Below, one piece after another: positions 37,996 through 50,186 of a stretch of DNA of 64,000 nucleotides. Under the pieces are notes generated by a model. That model ran no database searches, was not told where the DNA came from, and saw only the letters and a program-made list of their open reading frames with translations. Positions within the stretch are counted from its first letter, which is position 1, and each line of letters opens with the position of its first letter. The stretch is from the NCBI GenBank assembly GCA_021234155.1, contig JAJEKV010000039.1:6244745-6308744 (forward strand). The letters are read 5' to 3'. The position numbers and the translations under genes are program-made. Origin of the DNA: Isoetes taiwanensis. Lineage: Eukaryota; Streptophyta; Lycopodiopsida; Isoetales; Isoetaceae.

Positions 37996-39888
37996 TTGAT
38001 GAATGACATCTTCCGCCAATACTTGGATGACTTTGTTGTCATTTTCTTTGATGACATTCTCATCTATAGTAAAACCTTGCAGCAACATGAACAACATCTT
38101 CGATTAGCTTTGCAGAAGCTAAGGCGCCATCAGCTCTTTGCCAAGTTCTCTAAATGCAAGTTCGCCACTCCGAGGGTAGACTATTTGGGGCATATTATCT
38201 CAGCAGAAGGAATTGCTACAGACCCAGCTAAGATAGAAGCAGTAAAGGATTGGCCCATTCCAGCTAATGTTTCAGAGGTCCGAAGTTTCTTGGGACTCGC
38301 AGGATATTATCGGAAATTTGTTAAGGATTTTGCAACAATCGCCGCACCTCTTACTAATCTCACAAGGCATGAGAAAGTGAAGGATTGGATGGAACATTGG
38401 AAAGCAAAAGTCCAACCCGGCTTTCAGAAGCTCAAGGATGCTTTAACATCTGCACCGGTCCTTACCTTGCCTGATCATGAAAAGGATAAATCGGTAGCCA
38501 CCGATGCGAGTAAGATAGCTACCGGTGGAGTCTTAATGCAGGAGGGGAGAGTTGTTGCTTACGATTCAAAGAAGATGAATGATGCAGAGCAGCGATATCC
38601 TACCCATGATCAGGAGTTGCTAGCAGTTGTACGTGCTCTCCGTATTTGGAGACACTACCTTCTTGGTAGAAGATTTCAGCTGGATACGGATCATCAGAGT
38701 CTCCGCTATCTATCCACCCAGCCAAATCTGAATCTCCGTCAGCGAAGATGGATGGAATTCCTCGAGGAATATGACTTCGAGATTGTATATAAACCAGGGA
38801 AGCACAATGTGGTTGCGGATGCTTTGTCACGTCATCCCTTCATAACCCGGACCCATTGTAATGCCATTTCCACACTCACCAGCGAGTTTGGGAAGCAGAT
38901 AGAACAGACCCTGGCCACAGATCCCGAATTCTGTAATGTTTGGGAAAGTTTGGGTAAGGAAGCCCGTACCAATAGAGAACGTGAAGCATTCCGTTCATAT
39001 AAGAAGGAGGGCAATTTATTATATTACAAAGATAAGTTGTGTGTTCCAGCGACTTCAGGGGTGCGAAAGCTGATTCTCCATGACACGCACAACAGCCCTA
39101 TAGCGGGACATGCGGGTTTTATAAAAACTTACTTTAAGATCCGCTCCAGTTATTTTTGGCCTTCGATGAAGAAGGATATTGCTAGGTACATCAAGCAGTG
39201 TCAGGTTTGTCAGCAAACCAAGGCTGAGCAATTAAGAGTTCCCGGGGAGTTGCAACCTTTGGATGTGCCCAACGCCAAGTGGGAAGTCATAACCATGGAT
39301 TTCATTGTGGGCCTTCCACGCACTCTCCGTGGATATGATGCCTTAATGGTCGTGGTCGACAAATTATCAAAGATGGCTCACTTCCTGCCATGTCGCACCA
39401 CGGACACCGCCTTCGACACCGCCTTGCTCTTTGCAAAGGAAATTTTCAGGTTGCACGGGATGCCGAGAGTAATTGTATCAGATAGGGATCCTAAGTTTAT
39501 CAGTGCATTCTGGAAGGATTTCTTCGCCACCATCCAGACCAAGCTTGCCATGAGTACAGCCTACCATCCTCAGACAGATGGTCAAACAGAACGTGTCAAT
39601 CGTATTATCGAAGATATGCTACGAAGCTATGTATGGAGTAAACAGTCACAATGGGCGGATTATATTTACTTGGTAGAATTCGCCTATAACAGTACAAAGC
39701 AGGAGTCTTCTAAAGTGTCTCCCTTCATGATAAATTATGGCTATCAATGTCTTACTCCAGACACGTGGCATAACCCTGTTTCTAAAGTGGAGGTCTCTCA
39801 ACAACTCCTTTTAGAAATGCAGGCCTTGGTGGAGGAAGTTCGGGGCTACTTATTGGCCGACGCAATCGTCGAAGAGTCTAGCGGATAA
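37996..39888 (+). CDS. Chromovirus RT-RNase H-integrase
   Basis: This continues pol after a gap (37887-37995) whose translation in another frame still gives RT sequence. RT motif C reads [12 protein letters not shown]; RNase H contains TDASK, the [11 protein letters not shown] block and DTDHQSL; a DALSRHP junction follows. The integrase has the HHCC finger (HDTHNSP..H ... [11 protein letters not shown]) and the DDE core ([16 protein letters not shown], then Glu in [10 protein letters not shown]). The frame opens at 37996 with [10 protein letters not shown] after a defect (ACGTTTATCGG where ACGTTTCAGCGG is expected). It ends at 39888 where the integrase C-terminus shifts frame. An intact pol would be one frame with the previous entry. 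Confidence 0.88.
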   Translation: MMNDIFRQYLDDFVVIFFDDILIYSKTLQQHEQHLRLALQKLRRHQLFAKFSKCKFATPRVDYLGHIISAEGIATDPAKIEAVKDWPIPANVSEVRSFLGLAGYYRKFVKDFATIAAPLTNLTRHEKVKDWMEHWKAKVQPGFQKLKDALTSAPVLTLPDHEKDKSVATDASKIATGGVLMQEGRVVAYDSKKMNDAEQRYPTHDQELLAVVRALRIWRHYLLGRRFQLDTDHQSLRYLSTQPNLNLRQRRWMEFLEEYDFEIVYKPGKHNVVADALSRHPFITRTHCNAISTLTSEFGKQIEQTLATDPEFCNVWESLGKEARTNREREAFRSYKKEGNLLYYKDKLCVPATSGVRKLILHDTHNSPIAGHAGFIKTYFKIRSSYFWPSMKKDIARYIKQCQVCQQTKAEQLRVPGELQPLDVPNAKWEVITMDFIVGLPRTLRGYDALMVVVDKLSKMAHFLPCRTTDTAFDTALLFAKEIFRLHGMPRVIVSDRDPKFISAFWKDFFATIQTKLAMSTAYHPQTDGQTERVNRIIEDMLRSYVWSKQSQWADYIYLVEFAYNSTKQESSKVSPFMINYGYQCLTPDTWHNPVSKVEVSQQLLLEMQALVEEVRGYLLADAIVEESSG

Positions 39889-39967
39889 GCACCGAACCCC
39901 ACCGGATCTTCCAGGTGGGCTTAATCGGTTTGGCTTAAGATCAAAGTAAAACAAGCCAAGCTTAAAA

Positions 39968-40522
39968 TTGGTAACTCAGAAGAAGTTGGCACCCGGATGG
40001 GTCGGGCGTTCAAGACATGAACGCGTCGGAGAACAAGCATATCGCTTGGACTTGCCACCCCGCTTGAAGATCCACAAGGTCTTTCACGTGAGTCTTCTGA
40101 AGCAACACACCCCTGACCCAGAGGAGGTTTTGGATACCCCAACTCTCCTAGAAATGACTGAAGAGCAGCTGGAAATAGTGCCCGAAGCTCTTCTTGATCG
40201 AGCTTACAAACAGACCAGAAGGACTCAAATGTTACAATACTTGGTCAAGTGGAAGCACTTACCAGTTGAGGATGCTACCTGGGTGATGAAGATAGACCTT
40301 GAGAAGCACTATCCGGACTTCATGCGGGAATCTCAAGGCCGCACCATCAACGATGCTATCAACCCCGCTCCCAGCGGTAAGCTTGAAGGCTTGATTTACC
40401 GAGAATCATGTTCTAGAGGGGTAGATGCATCGTATATTATAATAATAACCGATGATGAGATCACCTTCGTGTTCTCTAGGACGTGGTGTATTGTTGATGT
40501 TGACATGACCGCGAATTGCTAG
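39968..40522 (+). CDS. Chromovirus integrase C-terminus and chromodomain
   Basis: The third fragment of pol. It begins with a KLAPGWVG block (usually KLAPRWVGPF), then AYRLDLPPRLKIHKVFHVSLLK, the conserved integrase end of Ty3/gypsy elements. The chromodomain is near residues 65-120 (LDRAYKQTRRTQMLQYLVKW..LPVEDATW....DLEKHYPDF), with its aromatic and acidic positions recognisable. Chromodomains of this kind guide integration to marked chromatin. Residues after about 125 are not conserved and may be read-through. The join with the previous fragment passes a CTG-like defect at 39915-39930. Confidence 0.85.
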   Translation: MVTQKKLAPGWVGRSRHERVGEQAYRLDLPPRLKIHKVFHVSLLKQHTPDPEEVLDTPTLLEMTEEQLEIVPEALLDRAYKQTRRTQMLQYLVKWKHLPVEDATWVMKIDLEKHYPDFMRESQGRTINDAINPAPSGKLEGLIYRESCSRGVDASYIIIITDDEITFVFSRTWCIVDVDMTANC

Positions 40523-40984
40523 AAAGCCATCTAGTAAATAGACTGCGTTCATTCCGGCTATACGGGGAACTCAACCATTCCTTATGCCACAATGAATTGC
40601 AAGCCGTAGACATGATAGATTCCCTTCTAGATACTTTTTCTTTTATTTGTAGGGGGTGGTCCCTTCAACCACAACTTAATCATATTATTAACCTACGGGT
40701 ATATGGTTGTGTGCAGGCCAGTGAACAAGTCGTCACCTGCCTTATATAGAGGGTTGCTGATGACCCAACTTTTCCCGTATTGGTTTTGTCTACATGTATG
40801 AATTTTGTTGTCAGAATGTTTTAAATCGGACTTCGGTCCTAAACTCTCTTGATGATAAGTTTTGATATTTTCAACTTCGATGTATTACTGTCCGAAATAC
40901 TATAATTTCAAAGTATTGATGTTATATATGCTTCACTTATGTCGTCAATTAGCTAACCTCAATGCTGAGGACAGCATTAATTTT

Positions 40985-40997
40985 AAGGGGGGGAGAA
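40985..40997 (+). other. Polypurine tract
   Basis: AAGGGGGGGAGAA directly precedes the LTR start TGTGAC. This is where plus-strand DNA synthesis of LTR elements is primed. Confidence 0.85.
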
Positions 40998-42570
40998 TGT
41001 GACGTTCCATGTAGTTATACGGTCTATGTCATGTATTTGTACGGGACACGTACAAATACCATGGGGGTATGGGAACTTAATTGCAACCTAGGGGGTTACC
41101 TTAAAAAGGATTAAATTAGCTATGCTAATTTAACACATTAATAATAATAACCTATAACCTAGGAAATTAGGCTAATTACCATTTGGGAAGGCGCCACTCG
41201 ATTGGGCAGCATGGGGATTGCCAAGTTTGGATGCCAACTTGACCCCTATCCCTGGGATTGACTCCTAAAGATCGACCAAGGAAGGCCAGGAGCTGAGCGC
41301 CATCATACACCTGCAGAGAATCACCATAACAGTCGTCCCTGAAGTAATTTGAATTCTCAACTCCCGTGAGATGGAGGCGCCCCATGGAAACGAGTCCGGC
41401 CTGAATGGGTAGATGGTTATCCGGATTCTAGATAACGCTTTGGTTGTGTCCGTTTCTCTGTTTCTTTGTGATTCAATCATAGAAACTAACCCTTGATTGT
41501 ACAAGCAAGTTCTCTTTATATTCAATTCTGGTTTCTACTCTGAAAGGATGGATTGTTAATTCTTTGTTAATCTGACTCTGAAACGAGGGGATTACGGGGG
41601 GTAGAGACCTCGAGCCGTGTATTGTAGTATGCTCCTAGAAAGCATACCAGAGTCCTATTAAATGCGGCTGTGCACAAGAACCCACCGGGTCCTAGATGCT
41701 ATGGTCCGGCTTAGCACCGCACAAAGGAACGGTGGTGACATGAGGGGTGGGGTCTTGCATGAGCATACAAGGCTCTGAGACTCCTACAGTGGGCTAGGCT
41801 TGATAGCCGGTCCACGAGGGCCGGGTATGGGTCCGACACTCCCCGGGTGTAGAGGTGTGATCCGATGGAGCACCTTGCACTTTGAGTAGATTTAGGGTGA
41901 GTAAGTCGGGCACGGATGCGGGGTCGCTGATGCGGCACGATTCTCTAGCTCACCCATGGAACCACTTGTGATTCTGGAAGGGGACGCCCCCGACCGCCTC
42001 ATCGGACCAAAGGCCATGAACCCCGAGTAGGCTCAGAGGGTGATGCCCCGAAGTTTGCGTCTCCCAAGGCTATAGCGGCCATAGCATGAATTGACCCATC
42101 CGCAAAGTGTGTGTGGGAGGGGCGGATGGAGTGGACAACCCTAGCCAATGTTCTATGCCAGCCAACGCCATGCCAAGACTCTGGCCTCTGGCCGCTGATC
42201 TCTTGAGGCCCACCGGTCACCGATCCTCACGGGGAGTCCGAGAAAGGGGTAGAACCGGGTTTTGGGTGTTTTCGTAGGATTAGATGCATACTCTATGCCG
42301 TTGGTATATTAGATGGATGCGCCACCCTTCGTGGTGGTTATTTATGTATATTCATGCTGTGTGCTAACCCTTGTATTTATGCTTCCGCGACGTAGGAGTC
42401 CCATTGAAGGCGTGGGCCGAATGACCCCTTCGTGTCCTTCTTTCGGGCCTCATTTCATAGGTGGCCCGAAATAGACGGAGGGCCCTACTCATGGTGAGAT
42501 GATTGCCATGGGAGGGGAAAGTCCCCGTATGTATACGTCCGAGGGTCGTATATATTCTGGGAGTGTCACA
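40998..42570 (+). repeat. 3' LTR of the chromovirus
   Basis: Begins TGTGAC and ends GTCACA, a perfect 6-bp inverted terminal pair, length 1573 bp, immediately after the polypurine tract. Short frames inside are not supported as genes. No second copy of the LTR occurs in the window, so a target-site duplication cannot be checked. Confidence 0.8.
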
Positions 42571-45545
42571 ATCCCTTTCTTAGGTCTATGTAGAAATCCT
42601 TAAGATTATGCACATGCTGGCCAAATTATCCTGACTCAAAGTCAGCACTCATCTTTAAGGCCACTGTAAGTATACAATAAAGTCATATTCCTTTTCCACG
42701 CAATGCCTATGTTTCAGCTCATGCAAATTCAGTACAATATTTCAAAAGAACTTTCATTTCCATGCTGCCTTAATCTTTAGACAGCGCATATTTGTCCTTA
42801 TATTTCTGCATGTTTATTAGATATTTTATTATTGCGCCTTTCCTGTAGAAAATATTCCCTGCTCAGGTCTTGTGCATGTTAGCCATTATCCTTTGTTGCA
42901 TATGACCATTCTAATGCATACAATTAGCTCTCAGCCATTGCGTACCCTAATGTATGTACGTTTATCATAGTCTATATGTCTATACAATAAACCTTGGATG
43001 ACCATTAAAACAAGTAAACCTTGAAATAAAACTCAGATTATATACTGCATGTCATTAGATAATTTGTAGAAATCCTAAGATGATCATAAAGTATTCAAAA
43101 AAGCCTTAATATAATACTGTAATTCTGCCTCTATGGCCAGCATGTCTAGCAACTTTAATTCTGAACCTCCAGATCTAGCAACTTTGATTCTGAACCTTCA
43201 GAAAGGCAGAAATATTCTTATAGCAAAATATACAGCAGATTTTGTAGCCTTCTTGCTCTCAAATCAATACCAGCTGAAAACAATGAAAAGAAATTAACCA
43301 TCTAAGACGTTCTAAGCCTCCATGTATTTTTTCCTTATTTAGAACCAAGTAGAAAAGCATTTATATCTTACTGTTATGGTTATGCCACAGCAGACCCAGA
43401 ACCGTGACTACATATGCAAGAGATTAGGGGTATTTATGCATTATAATGCAAAAACTGGAGGATCAACCAAGAATACCATACAATGTTAAAGCAGTAGGCT
43501 TATATCCCACTTTCAAATCACTGTTATGTACCTTTCAGAACAAACAGCTATGCAACAGCACGAAGAAATGCCTTGGTTATTCAAAGCCTACCATTATTTT
43601 ACTTGCATCATTATGTAAGAACCTGAAGCAAAGACTTTTGAACCCAAACTAAGTTTACAACTTAACCAAACCTGAATGTCCTCAAGTTCACATTCAATGC
43701 CGTGTGTCTTGGACAGTGTTCTTGAAGCTGGAACCCGCTTGTATGCTTCCATCACCATTCTGTGTGCCCATCTATTTTTGTTTGGGCCAAGGGCATTTTA
43801 ACCCAACATTTCTTGTGGAAACCATGGCAAGCCCGCAATAGCAGTAGGCAGAAACCATGGCGAAGCCAGCTATAGCAGCAGGCGTCTCCTCCTTTAATAA
43901 ATCTGTGATTGACTGAACCAAATTCGTCTTGATACTCAGACACCCTGCTTTAGATATATCAATGGCATTTATTCCCACCGATTTCGTGTATCATTTAGAT
44001 ATTTACCGCCAAATACAAGCATGTGACTTATTTAAGAAATCATATGAAATCCTAGCTCCAGCTCATGGTTTCTGCCAATAATCTATGCCTAGAACATATG
44101 GCTTCATTGAAGCATCTAGCTGCAGTAATCAATATGTCAGATAACCTAACATTGAGCTAATGTGGTCCCCATCTGAATCATAGATATTAGGCTATTCAAG
44201 CATCCAATAATCGTTGCATATGTTCATAGGGCATTTATTCCTGCCCATTGCATGTACCATCAGGATATTACCCTCCGGATTCCAGCATGCAAATCAACTC
44301 AAAAGATCCACTAAAATCCAAAGATGGCTTAAGGCATTAACTTACCTACGTGGTCTAAAGCATGTAGATTCGGTATACCATCTAGTCGTGGCGGCAATAA
44401 TGTCAGTGGGCGGTACCTCGAGCTACATTCCATGTACTTTCGAAATATGATGTAAGACTCAAATTTAACCATCTCGTGGTGCATAGTCCAGCTTTATAGC
44501 CGTGGACCTAAATCGGGACTCAACCACGCTTTGTGTAGCGCCGCCATTAGCCGTTCTTCTGTACCCTAAGCTCAGTGTTTTGATAATTCGTGGAGTTAGA
44601 AGAATAACCCAATTTCTGTCATCCCATTAAACTGTAACATAAGCTTTATTAGGTTATACAAAATAACTCAATTTTAGTCACCCCATTAAACTGTAGCATT
44701 TTGTGGAGTTAGAATAAAAAACCACATTTCTGTTAAACCTTGACACTACAGTAAGAGCCATTACTGGCCTAAATCACAATAGATTTAAACCCATATCCAA
44801 GTTACATATACTAGTGTACTCACCATTTGGTGTATCAAACGATTTTTAAACATTAGCCCAAGTGAGCCAAGTCCCTGCCCGTAGAACCATAGTCATATAC
44901 TTCTTAAAAATAGGACAATATCTTAGAATCATCCCTGTAAAAATGAAAAGCTTTAGACTTAAGCACCTGCATCCTATCATAGTCTAAAGACTATAGGTAT
45001 AAGCAAAAGCATTCGTGCTTGAACCTAAGTACAAAGTCCCAATCTTCTTTTTTAAAATGGTAAGGGGTTGGGAGATGTGCCTGGAACGCCGCATGTAACG
45101 CCGCATGCAGTGTTCCCTCCCCCCCTGCGGCAGTATTTTGGCCGTCTGCGTCCGATTAGGCTGCGGATTTGAAATCGAACTCTTCTGGATATGATCACTA
45201 TCTCATTCCATCCTCCTTCCTTCTCCAGTGGCGCTATTCTGGCACTTCCTCGAAGATTTGGGTGCTGCCTTCTAGAATGTTTACTGCAGAAGAGATGCGG
45301 AGAGGAGGGAAGCGCCATTTTCAAGCAGCAAACATCATGGGCCGGCAATCTCCTCTGCCTTCCCAGATTAAGAAAATGGAGTTTAAATCTTAAAATGTTT
45401 GGGGCTCTAAAGCGAGTTTTGGGATCGCCAGTTTGTGTCACAATCAGCTCTGTTTTTTTTCTCCTCTGCCTTCATTGGTGAAGCTTGAAGCTTAATTTTT
45501 TGGCTCGAAAGCAAGTTTTCAGATCATTTTTTAGCTTGAAGAGTA
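42571..45545. other. Gene-poor stretch
   Basis: AT-rich sequence without convincing exons or element ends. Small features only: an imperfect pair of CCCCATTAAACTGTA(A/G)CA-type blocks at about 44620 and 44690, and a GC-richer patch at 45100-45400 that could be the promoter or leader of the plus-strand exons that follow. Confidence 0.4.
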
Positions 45546-45645
45546 TTGGCTATGGAAAAACATCTAGGTAAAGCATACGAAATAAAGGAATGCCATGTCG
45601 TTGTTTTTTAATATTTGGGGTTTTCATCATGTTTTCTTCTGGTAG

Positions 45646-45849
45646 TGTCAAACAGGAGCCAGACTCCTATTTGCAGGCAGAGCTTGAGCCTGAATTACGA
45701 ATCAACAAGGTAAATCGTGAGGTTTTCAGCACGATTTTTGTTTTTCTTATTGTCTATTTTCCTTATTATTTATCAGGGCAAAGAAATACCTTCAGTGATT
45801 GGGGAAGTCCTGGAGCGATTTTTGGCTTATCTTCAGCAATGCGGTGCAG
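45646..45849 (+). CDS. Two short exons of an unrecognised host gene
   Basis: Exon 45646-45709 codes for VKQEPDSYLQAELEPELR and ends AAG|GTAAAT. A 67-bp intron with TTATTTATCAG acceptor follows, then exon 45777-45849 codes for GKEIPSVIGEVLERFLAYLQ and ends CAG|GTTAAT. The two join in the same phase, both junctions are GT-AG, and the reading is protein-like. A possible first exon (ATGGAAAAACATCTAG|GTAAAG) is at 45552, but its phase does not lead into this frame. I do not recognise the protein and could not find later exons. Confidence 0.45.
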
Positions 45850-46923
45850 GTTAATCCTCCTTACCCTGCTTGATAGTTCTTATACCCAATCCAGAAGTAA
45901 AGCCTTAAATTTTCCTTGCTTGATATTTTTTACACCCAATCCGGAAGTAAAGTCTGTTGGATTTGCACTCTATGGCTTCAAGAAATGGGGCTTTTTAGCT
46001 TCTGTATTTTGTTCACTCCATTTTTATCTCCAAAAATGATATTCATGCAAAGAGAAGAGTTCATTCACCGTAATCGGACTTTGGCCCTAATCGGACTTTG
46101 GCCTTCTGTTTTCTCCTGCTGAAGAAGGCGAGCAGCTTTAAAGTATACCTTGGCTTTTTCTGTTCCGGGATTCATGTATTTGGACTATGGCATTGCCTTA
46201 TTCAGCAGGTATATTCAAATTTCCGCTTGCTTAGATTAGATAAGGTCTTCGTGCATAGGGCTTTAGTTTTATTTATATAGATCCGTTAGAACTAAAGGAG
46301 GCATCGTACCAGATATAGGAGGGGACTATGAAAATAGAAGTTCTAATCTGCGGCTCTTATACGCAAGTCCATTTATGAGCATCTAAAGGTCTTAGACGTT
46401 CAGCTTTAGATTATGCAGAGGACAGCGACTTAGAGGTGCTAGATGCTGTTGTTTTCCAAGCAATCCGGCCCAGCAGAGATATGCTTAGTCTATTGGCCTC
46501 AGTTTCAGTCCTTTTTTGCCTCAAATCTGGTAGCTTTTGGTTGTTTTAACGTGGCGCCATAGCTAGGGTTGAAGCGTTTTTGCAAGGCCAAGGTGACACT
46601 TTTTCTATTCTTCTGCATTGACCCATCTATACTAAAATGTCATTCACTTCTTATTCATCTCAATTTCTTAGTTTGATTTAATTTTCCATGGATGTTAGTA
46701 TAATTGTCTATTGGAAACTCAACATAATGTCTCCTTGCAGTATCTAATATTCCTCACCTGTTACAGGAGGTTTAGGGTCTACTGCAATGTCCAGTTCTTT
46801 AAGGTACATTCATATGTACATGGTAAGTTGAATGTCTGTCTTCCTTTGCATTATAGATCTGCCTACATTTTCGAATTATTTCTATAGCAAGCTATCTTCA
46901 AACATTGATGACAAAGACTGCTA

Positions 46924-47184
46924 GCAGACCCTTTGGGTCTATGAATCACCTACCCCTTGAATCTATAAATGATTTACTCTGCATAGATATCTCTGCAGAG
47001 GTGTGTCTTACAGCTGCAGGGGTGTGTCTTACAGTTGGTTGTTTTTTCTTACACCTAACTCTTTGAGCAGACCCTTTGGGTCTATGAATCACCTACCCCT
47101 TGCATCTATAAATGATTCACTCTGCATAGATATCTCTGCAGAGGTGTGTCTTACAGTTGGTTGTTTTTTCTTACACCTAACTCT
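46924..47184 (+). repeat. Tandem duplication, ~120-143 bp
   Basis: GCAGACCCTTTGGGTCTATG begins both copies (46924 and 47067), and both end with TTTTTTCTTACACCTAACTC. The first copy has an extra 21-bp GTGTGTCTTACAG-type repeat inside. Confidence 0.9.
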
Positions 47185-50020
47185 TCAATCATGCAAGGAA
47201 TGAACATCAACATTGATCTGCTTGCAAACGTCTGTTGCAAATGCAGCAAGTCCAATTTTGTTGCTTAAATATTTATTTGAAATATGCCTGATATAATGGA
47301 TCTCCCTTTTCATAGCAGAATATTTGGATGCCTTTTGGATAAATGTAGCAAGGAAACCATTCGCCACTACACCAAATTGGAAGCTGATTGAAAAGAGGTT
47401 AGCTAAAACTGACTTTTAATTTCGGATGCTAGAATGAATTCAAGTTGATATAACCATGCATATGGCCATAATCCAGCTAAATCTTCACGCAATGACTAAA
47501 CCTTATGCAACAACTGATTGGAACTGTGGGTTTGGCTACTGAGTTTTCGTGGAACACGTGCTATATGAGACAAAGGTAAGCCTTCTTAGTATGAGTGAAG
47601 TTTAGACAGTCCTGCTATAGAGTTTATTGAAAAGCTATGTACCTCACATGAGGCAAGCAAGGTTTGTTATATTGCCAAATTAGAAATACAAGAGGTATGA
47701 AATATTTTTCTCATTTCCCTCCCTTCGCTTTATGTATTTAAATTATGGCTAGCTAAAGTAATAGCCTACTTCAAACCAAGTGTCCCCACATTTTTCTTAA
47801 AATCGCCTCGTGTCTTTCATTCTGATCATTTACATCTTATGTGTTTATGACATTTTTGCACATCTTCTGACTGCAGCAATAATCTGTTTGGTTCCTCTTC
47901 TTTTGGCATATCTGTTATTTCACTTCTCATTCTTAGTGCATAATGAGAATCTTCTTTTTGTCTATATTATCAAGTAGGAATCAATAATACTTTTGAGGCA
48001 TCTGATGCCTGAATGACTATTGTAACTATGGGGTTCTCATTTGTCACTCCACATTACATAGTGGGGAGCTTTTTGCTTATACTTCTGGGTGGAAACTTGG
48101 CATTTTTATCGAAAGAGGCTATTCCAATAATCCTACATAGGTGATCCATTTCCTCTCTTGCTGCTGAAAGGTTCTGGTTGAGCATGTATTCATTTCGGAG
48201 ATAAGGGCATGAATAATAACTCTTGCTGGCATGGGGAAAGAAGTTGTCAACATAATTGTGAATTCAATACATCATCACATAACTTGAAATAGAATATTTG
48301 AGCCCTTGACAATTCAAGATAGCAGGCTTATCAATTCAAATTGACGAATGGTAAGGGTTTGTGTTTTTTCTATAACCATGTGATTGTAAGCAATAACCTA
48401 TCAATTCCAGCTGGATTTTTAAAATCTTGAAAAACACGGGTTTGTAACATGGTATACTCAATATTCAATGACCATGCTATTTTGAGTTGACTGTTGTCAG
48501 GGTTTTAATATTGATGTATAGCAATTACACTACGCTTGACACATCCTCAACATGATGCTATCTAAGAAATAATCTCTCTTTTTTTATTCTTCTACGAAAA
48601 ACTCTAAAATAATTGACGTAGCATCTATACATGCTAAGGTGTTTATTTTAGAAATTATTTAAAGAGTTTTTAGTTCCTTTATGTTGGTGGTCATTGAAAT
48701 GTCTGAAGTGATAGGATGCAGATGATTTTGTTACAGGCATTCAATTAAGACTGATCAATTCATTATTGAATTATTAAAGCTTTTTACTCACTTTCTCTCT
48801 TGCCTTGACAGTTTTGGATGAATAAGAAAAGTGTACCATAAGACAAACGAGGATGTCTCCATTATGGACCTTGGTTACAATACCATTTCTAACTCCCAAC
48901 ATCTAATCCAACTCAATTAACTATTTGAAGACTTATCTTGCCCCTTTCTCTTGGGCCCTCCTTGACCCCACCTTGACAAACAATTTTGGGCCTTTGGCCC
49001 ATGATTGAAATTAGTCTTCTCCTTGATTAAATTCAAATGTTTCTAGACTACATATGTAGGGCAGGCATGTATCTTCGCGCACACTTGATATTCAAATACA
49101 AAATGGGACATATCATGGCTTATTGATATACATTACCACCAAAAACTCACCATCGATAATAATTGTAATTAAGATTATTACTAGAAATGTGTGTAGACAA
49201 ATAAGAAATATTAAGAAATGTTGTTGATTTCTTCCTCTTTGTAATAATGGTTGAGGAGACATGTCTTATCTTGGTTTTCCATCTTGGTTAGGGTTAAGGT
49301 TTAGGATTTACATGTTTAGAATATATTATATATATTAGAATCCTAAAATATTGAGAGGATGAAACATGCAACTCATAAATGACCAAGCAATGGAACATAA
49401 CAACCATGGTAACACACCACCGTGGATGTCTTTGTATATGGAGTCACCATTAAGCAATAAACGTATAGATTCCAAACTTGAAAATGATTTCAAAGGATTG
49501 AGGATAGGTATACTACATCATTGCAAATAAAAAATACACGATTTCCATCAAACCCATAGAAATAAGTCTTGACAATTTATACAATATAACTCCTCAACCA
49601 CACATACATATCACAAATGCCTAAACCCTAAACCTAAGTTTTGAGATTGTTTGTTTTGTGAATCATTTTACTCAATGAAATTTCCACGAAAGGGATACCA
49701 TAAAGGAAATAGTAATCAATCACATCAACTCTCATAATCATCAATGGTTGTCAATGCTTGAAGTGGATGACCACTTTCTTTTCACATTTTGGCATTGCCA
49801 TGCACCCGCAATCTACGTATTGTATCTACACAAAACTAAAGTGTATTATTAGTACACCCGAAAGAACTACCATTGTTAGCACCTACTAACAACCTAAACT
49901 CTATGCACTCTATTCTACCTATGCATCAAACTACAAACCACACTACCCATCCCATTTTACCCTCAATATTCCACCCTCAATATTCCATGATATCTACATT
50001 TCCACGCGGCCACGACTAAT

Positions 50021-50037
50021 GCCCGGCATCGCCGGGC
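50021..50037 (+). other. Helitron 3'-terminal hairpin
   Basis: GCCCGGC and GCCGGGC separated by ATC, in otherwise AT-rich surroundings, followed by ACACGTTT and CTAGT. Confidence 0.75.
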
Positions 50038-50186
50038 ACACGTTTCTAGTATTTATTACGACCATAAACATGGAAATATCCCTTATCCCTTATATCTATA
50101 CAATTATATAAGCACCCCCCTTATATCTAGAGATTTTGGTGTCGCCGCCGCAGCCGTCCATTTTTTGAGATCAACGGTTGAGATGA

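Larger units (their letters stand above)
34881..42570 (+). mobile_element. Ty3/gypsy chromovirus, 5' LTR not seen
   Basis: Domains in order: extra ORF, gag, zinc knuckle, protease, RT, RNase H, integrase, chromodomain, polypurine tract, 3' LTR. A chromodomain after the integrase defines a chromovirus. The base composition is more GC-rich than the flanks. No sequence like the 3' LTR and no primer-binding site is visible between the microsatellite and the first ORF, so the left end is either truncated or misjoined at 34.58-34.79 kb. Confidence 0.92.
46626..50049 (+). mobile_element. Non-autonomous Helitron candidate
   Basis: The 5' end TCTATACTAAAA follows an A, as in known plant Helitrons. 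The 3' end is CTAG followed by T, with a perfect 7-bp-arm hairpin 8 bases inside (GCCCGGC ATC GCCGGGC, 50021-50037). This matches the A|TC...hairpin...CTRR|T rule. Length is 3.4 kb. No Rep/helicase coding is seen, so it would be mobilised in trans. It contains a tandem duplication (46924-47184) and otherwise no recognisable gene capture. The 3' end is the stronger half of the evidence; the 5' end is a short motif that could occur by chance. Confidence 0.6.

Noticed and set aside
41176-42220. Several minus-strand frames inside the 3' LTR
   Set aside because: Short, without recognisable motifs, and within an LTR bounded by TGTGAC/GTCACA.
43752-43978. Minus-strand frames at 43.8 kb as a host exon
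   Set aside because: Two overlapping frames with no convincing splice sites or motifs.
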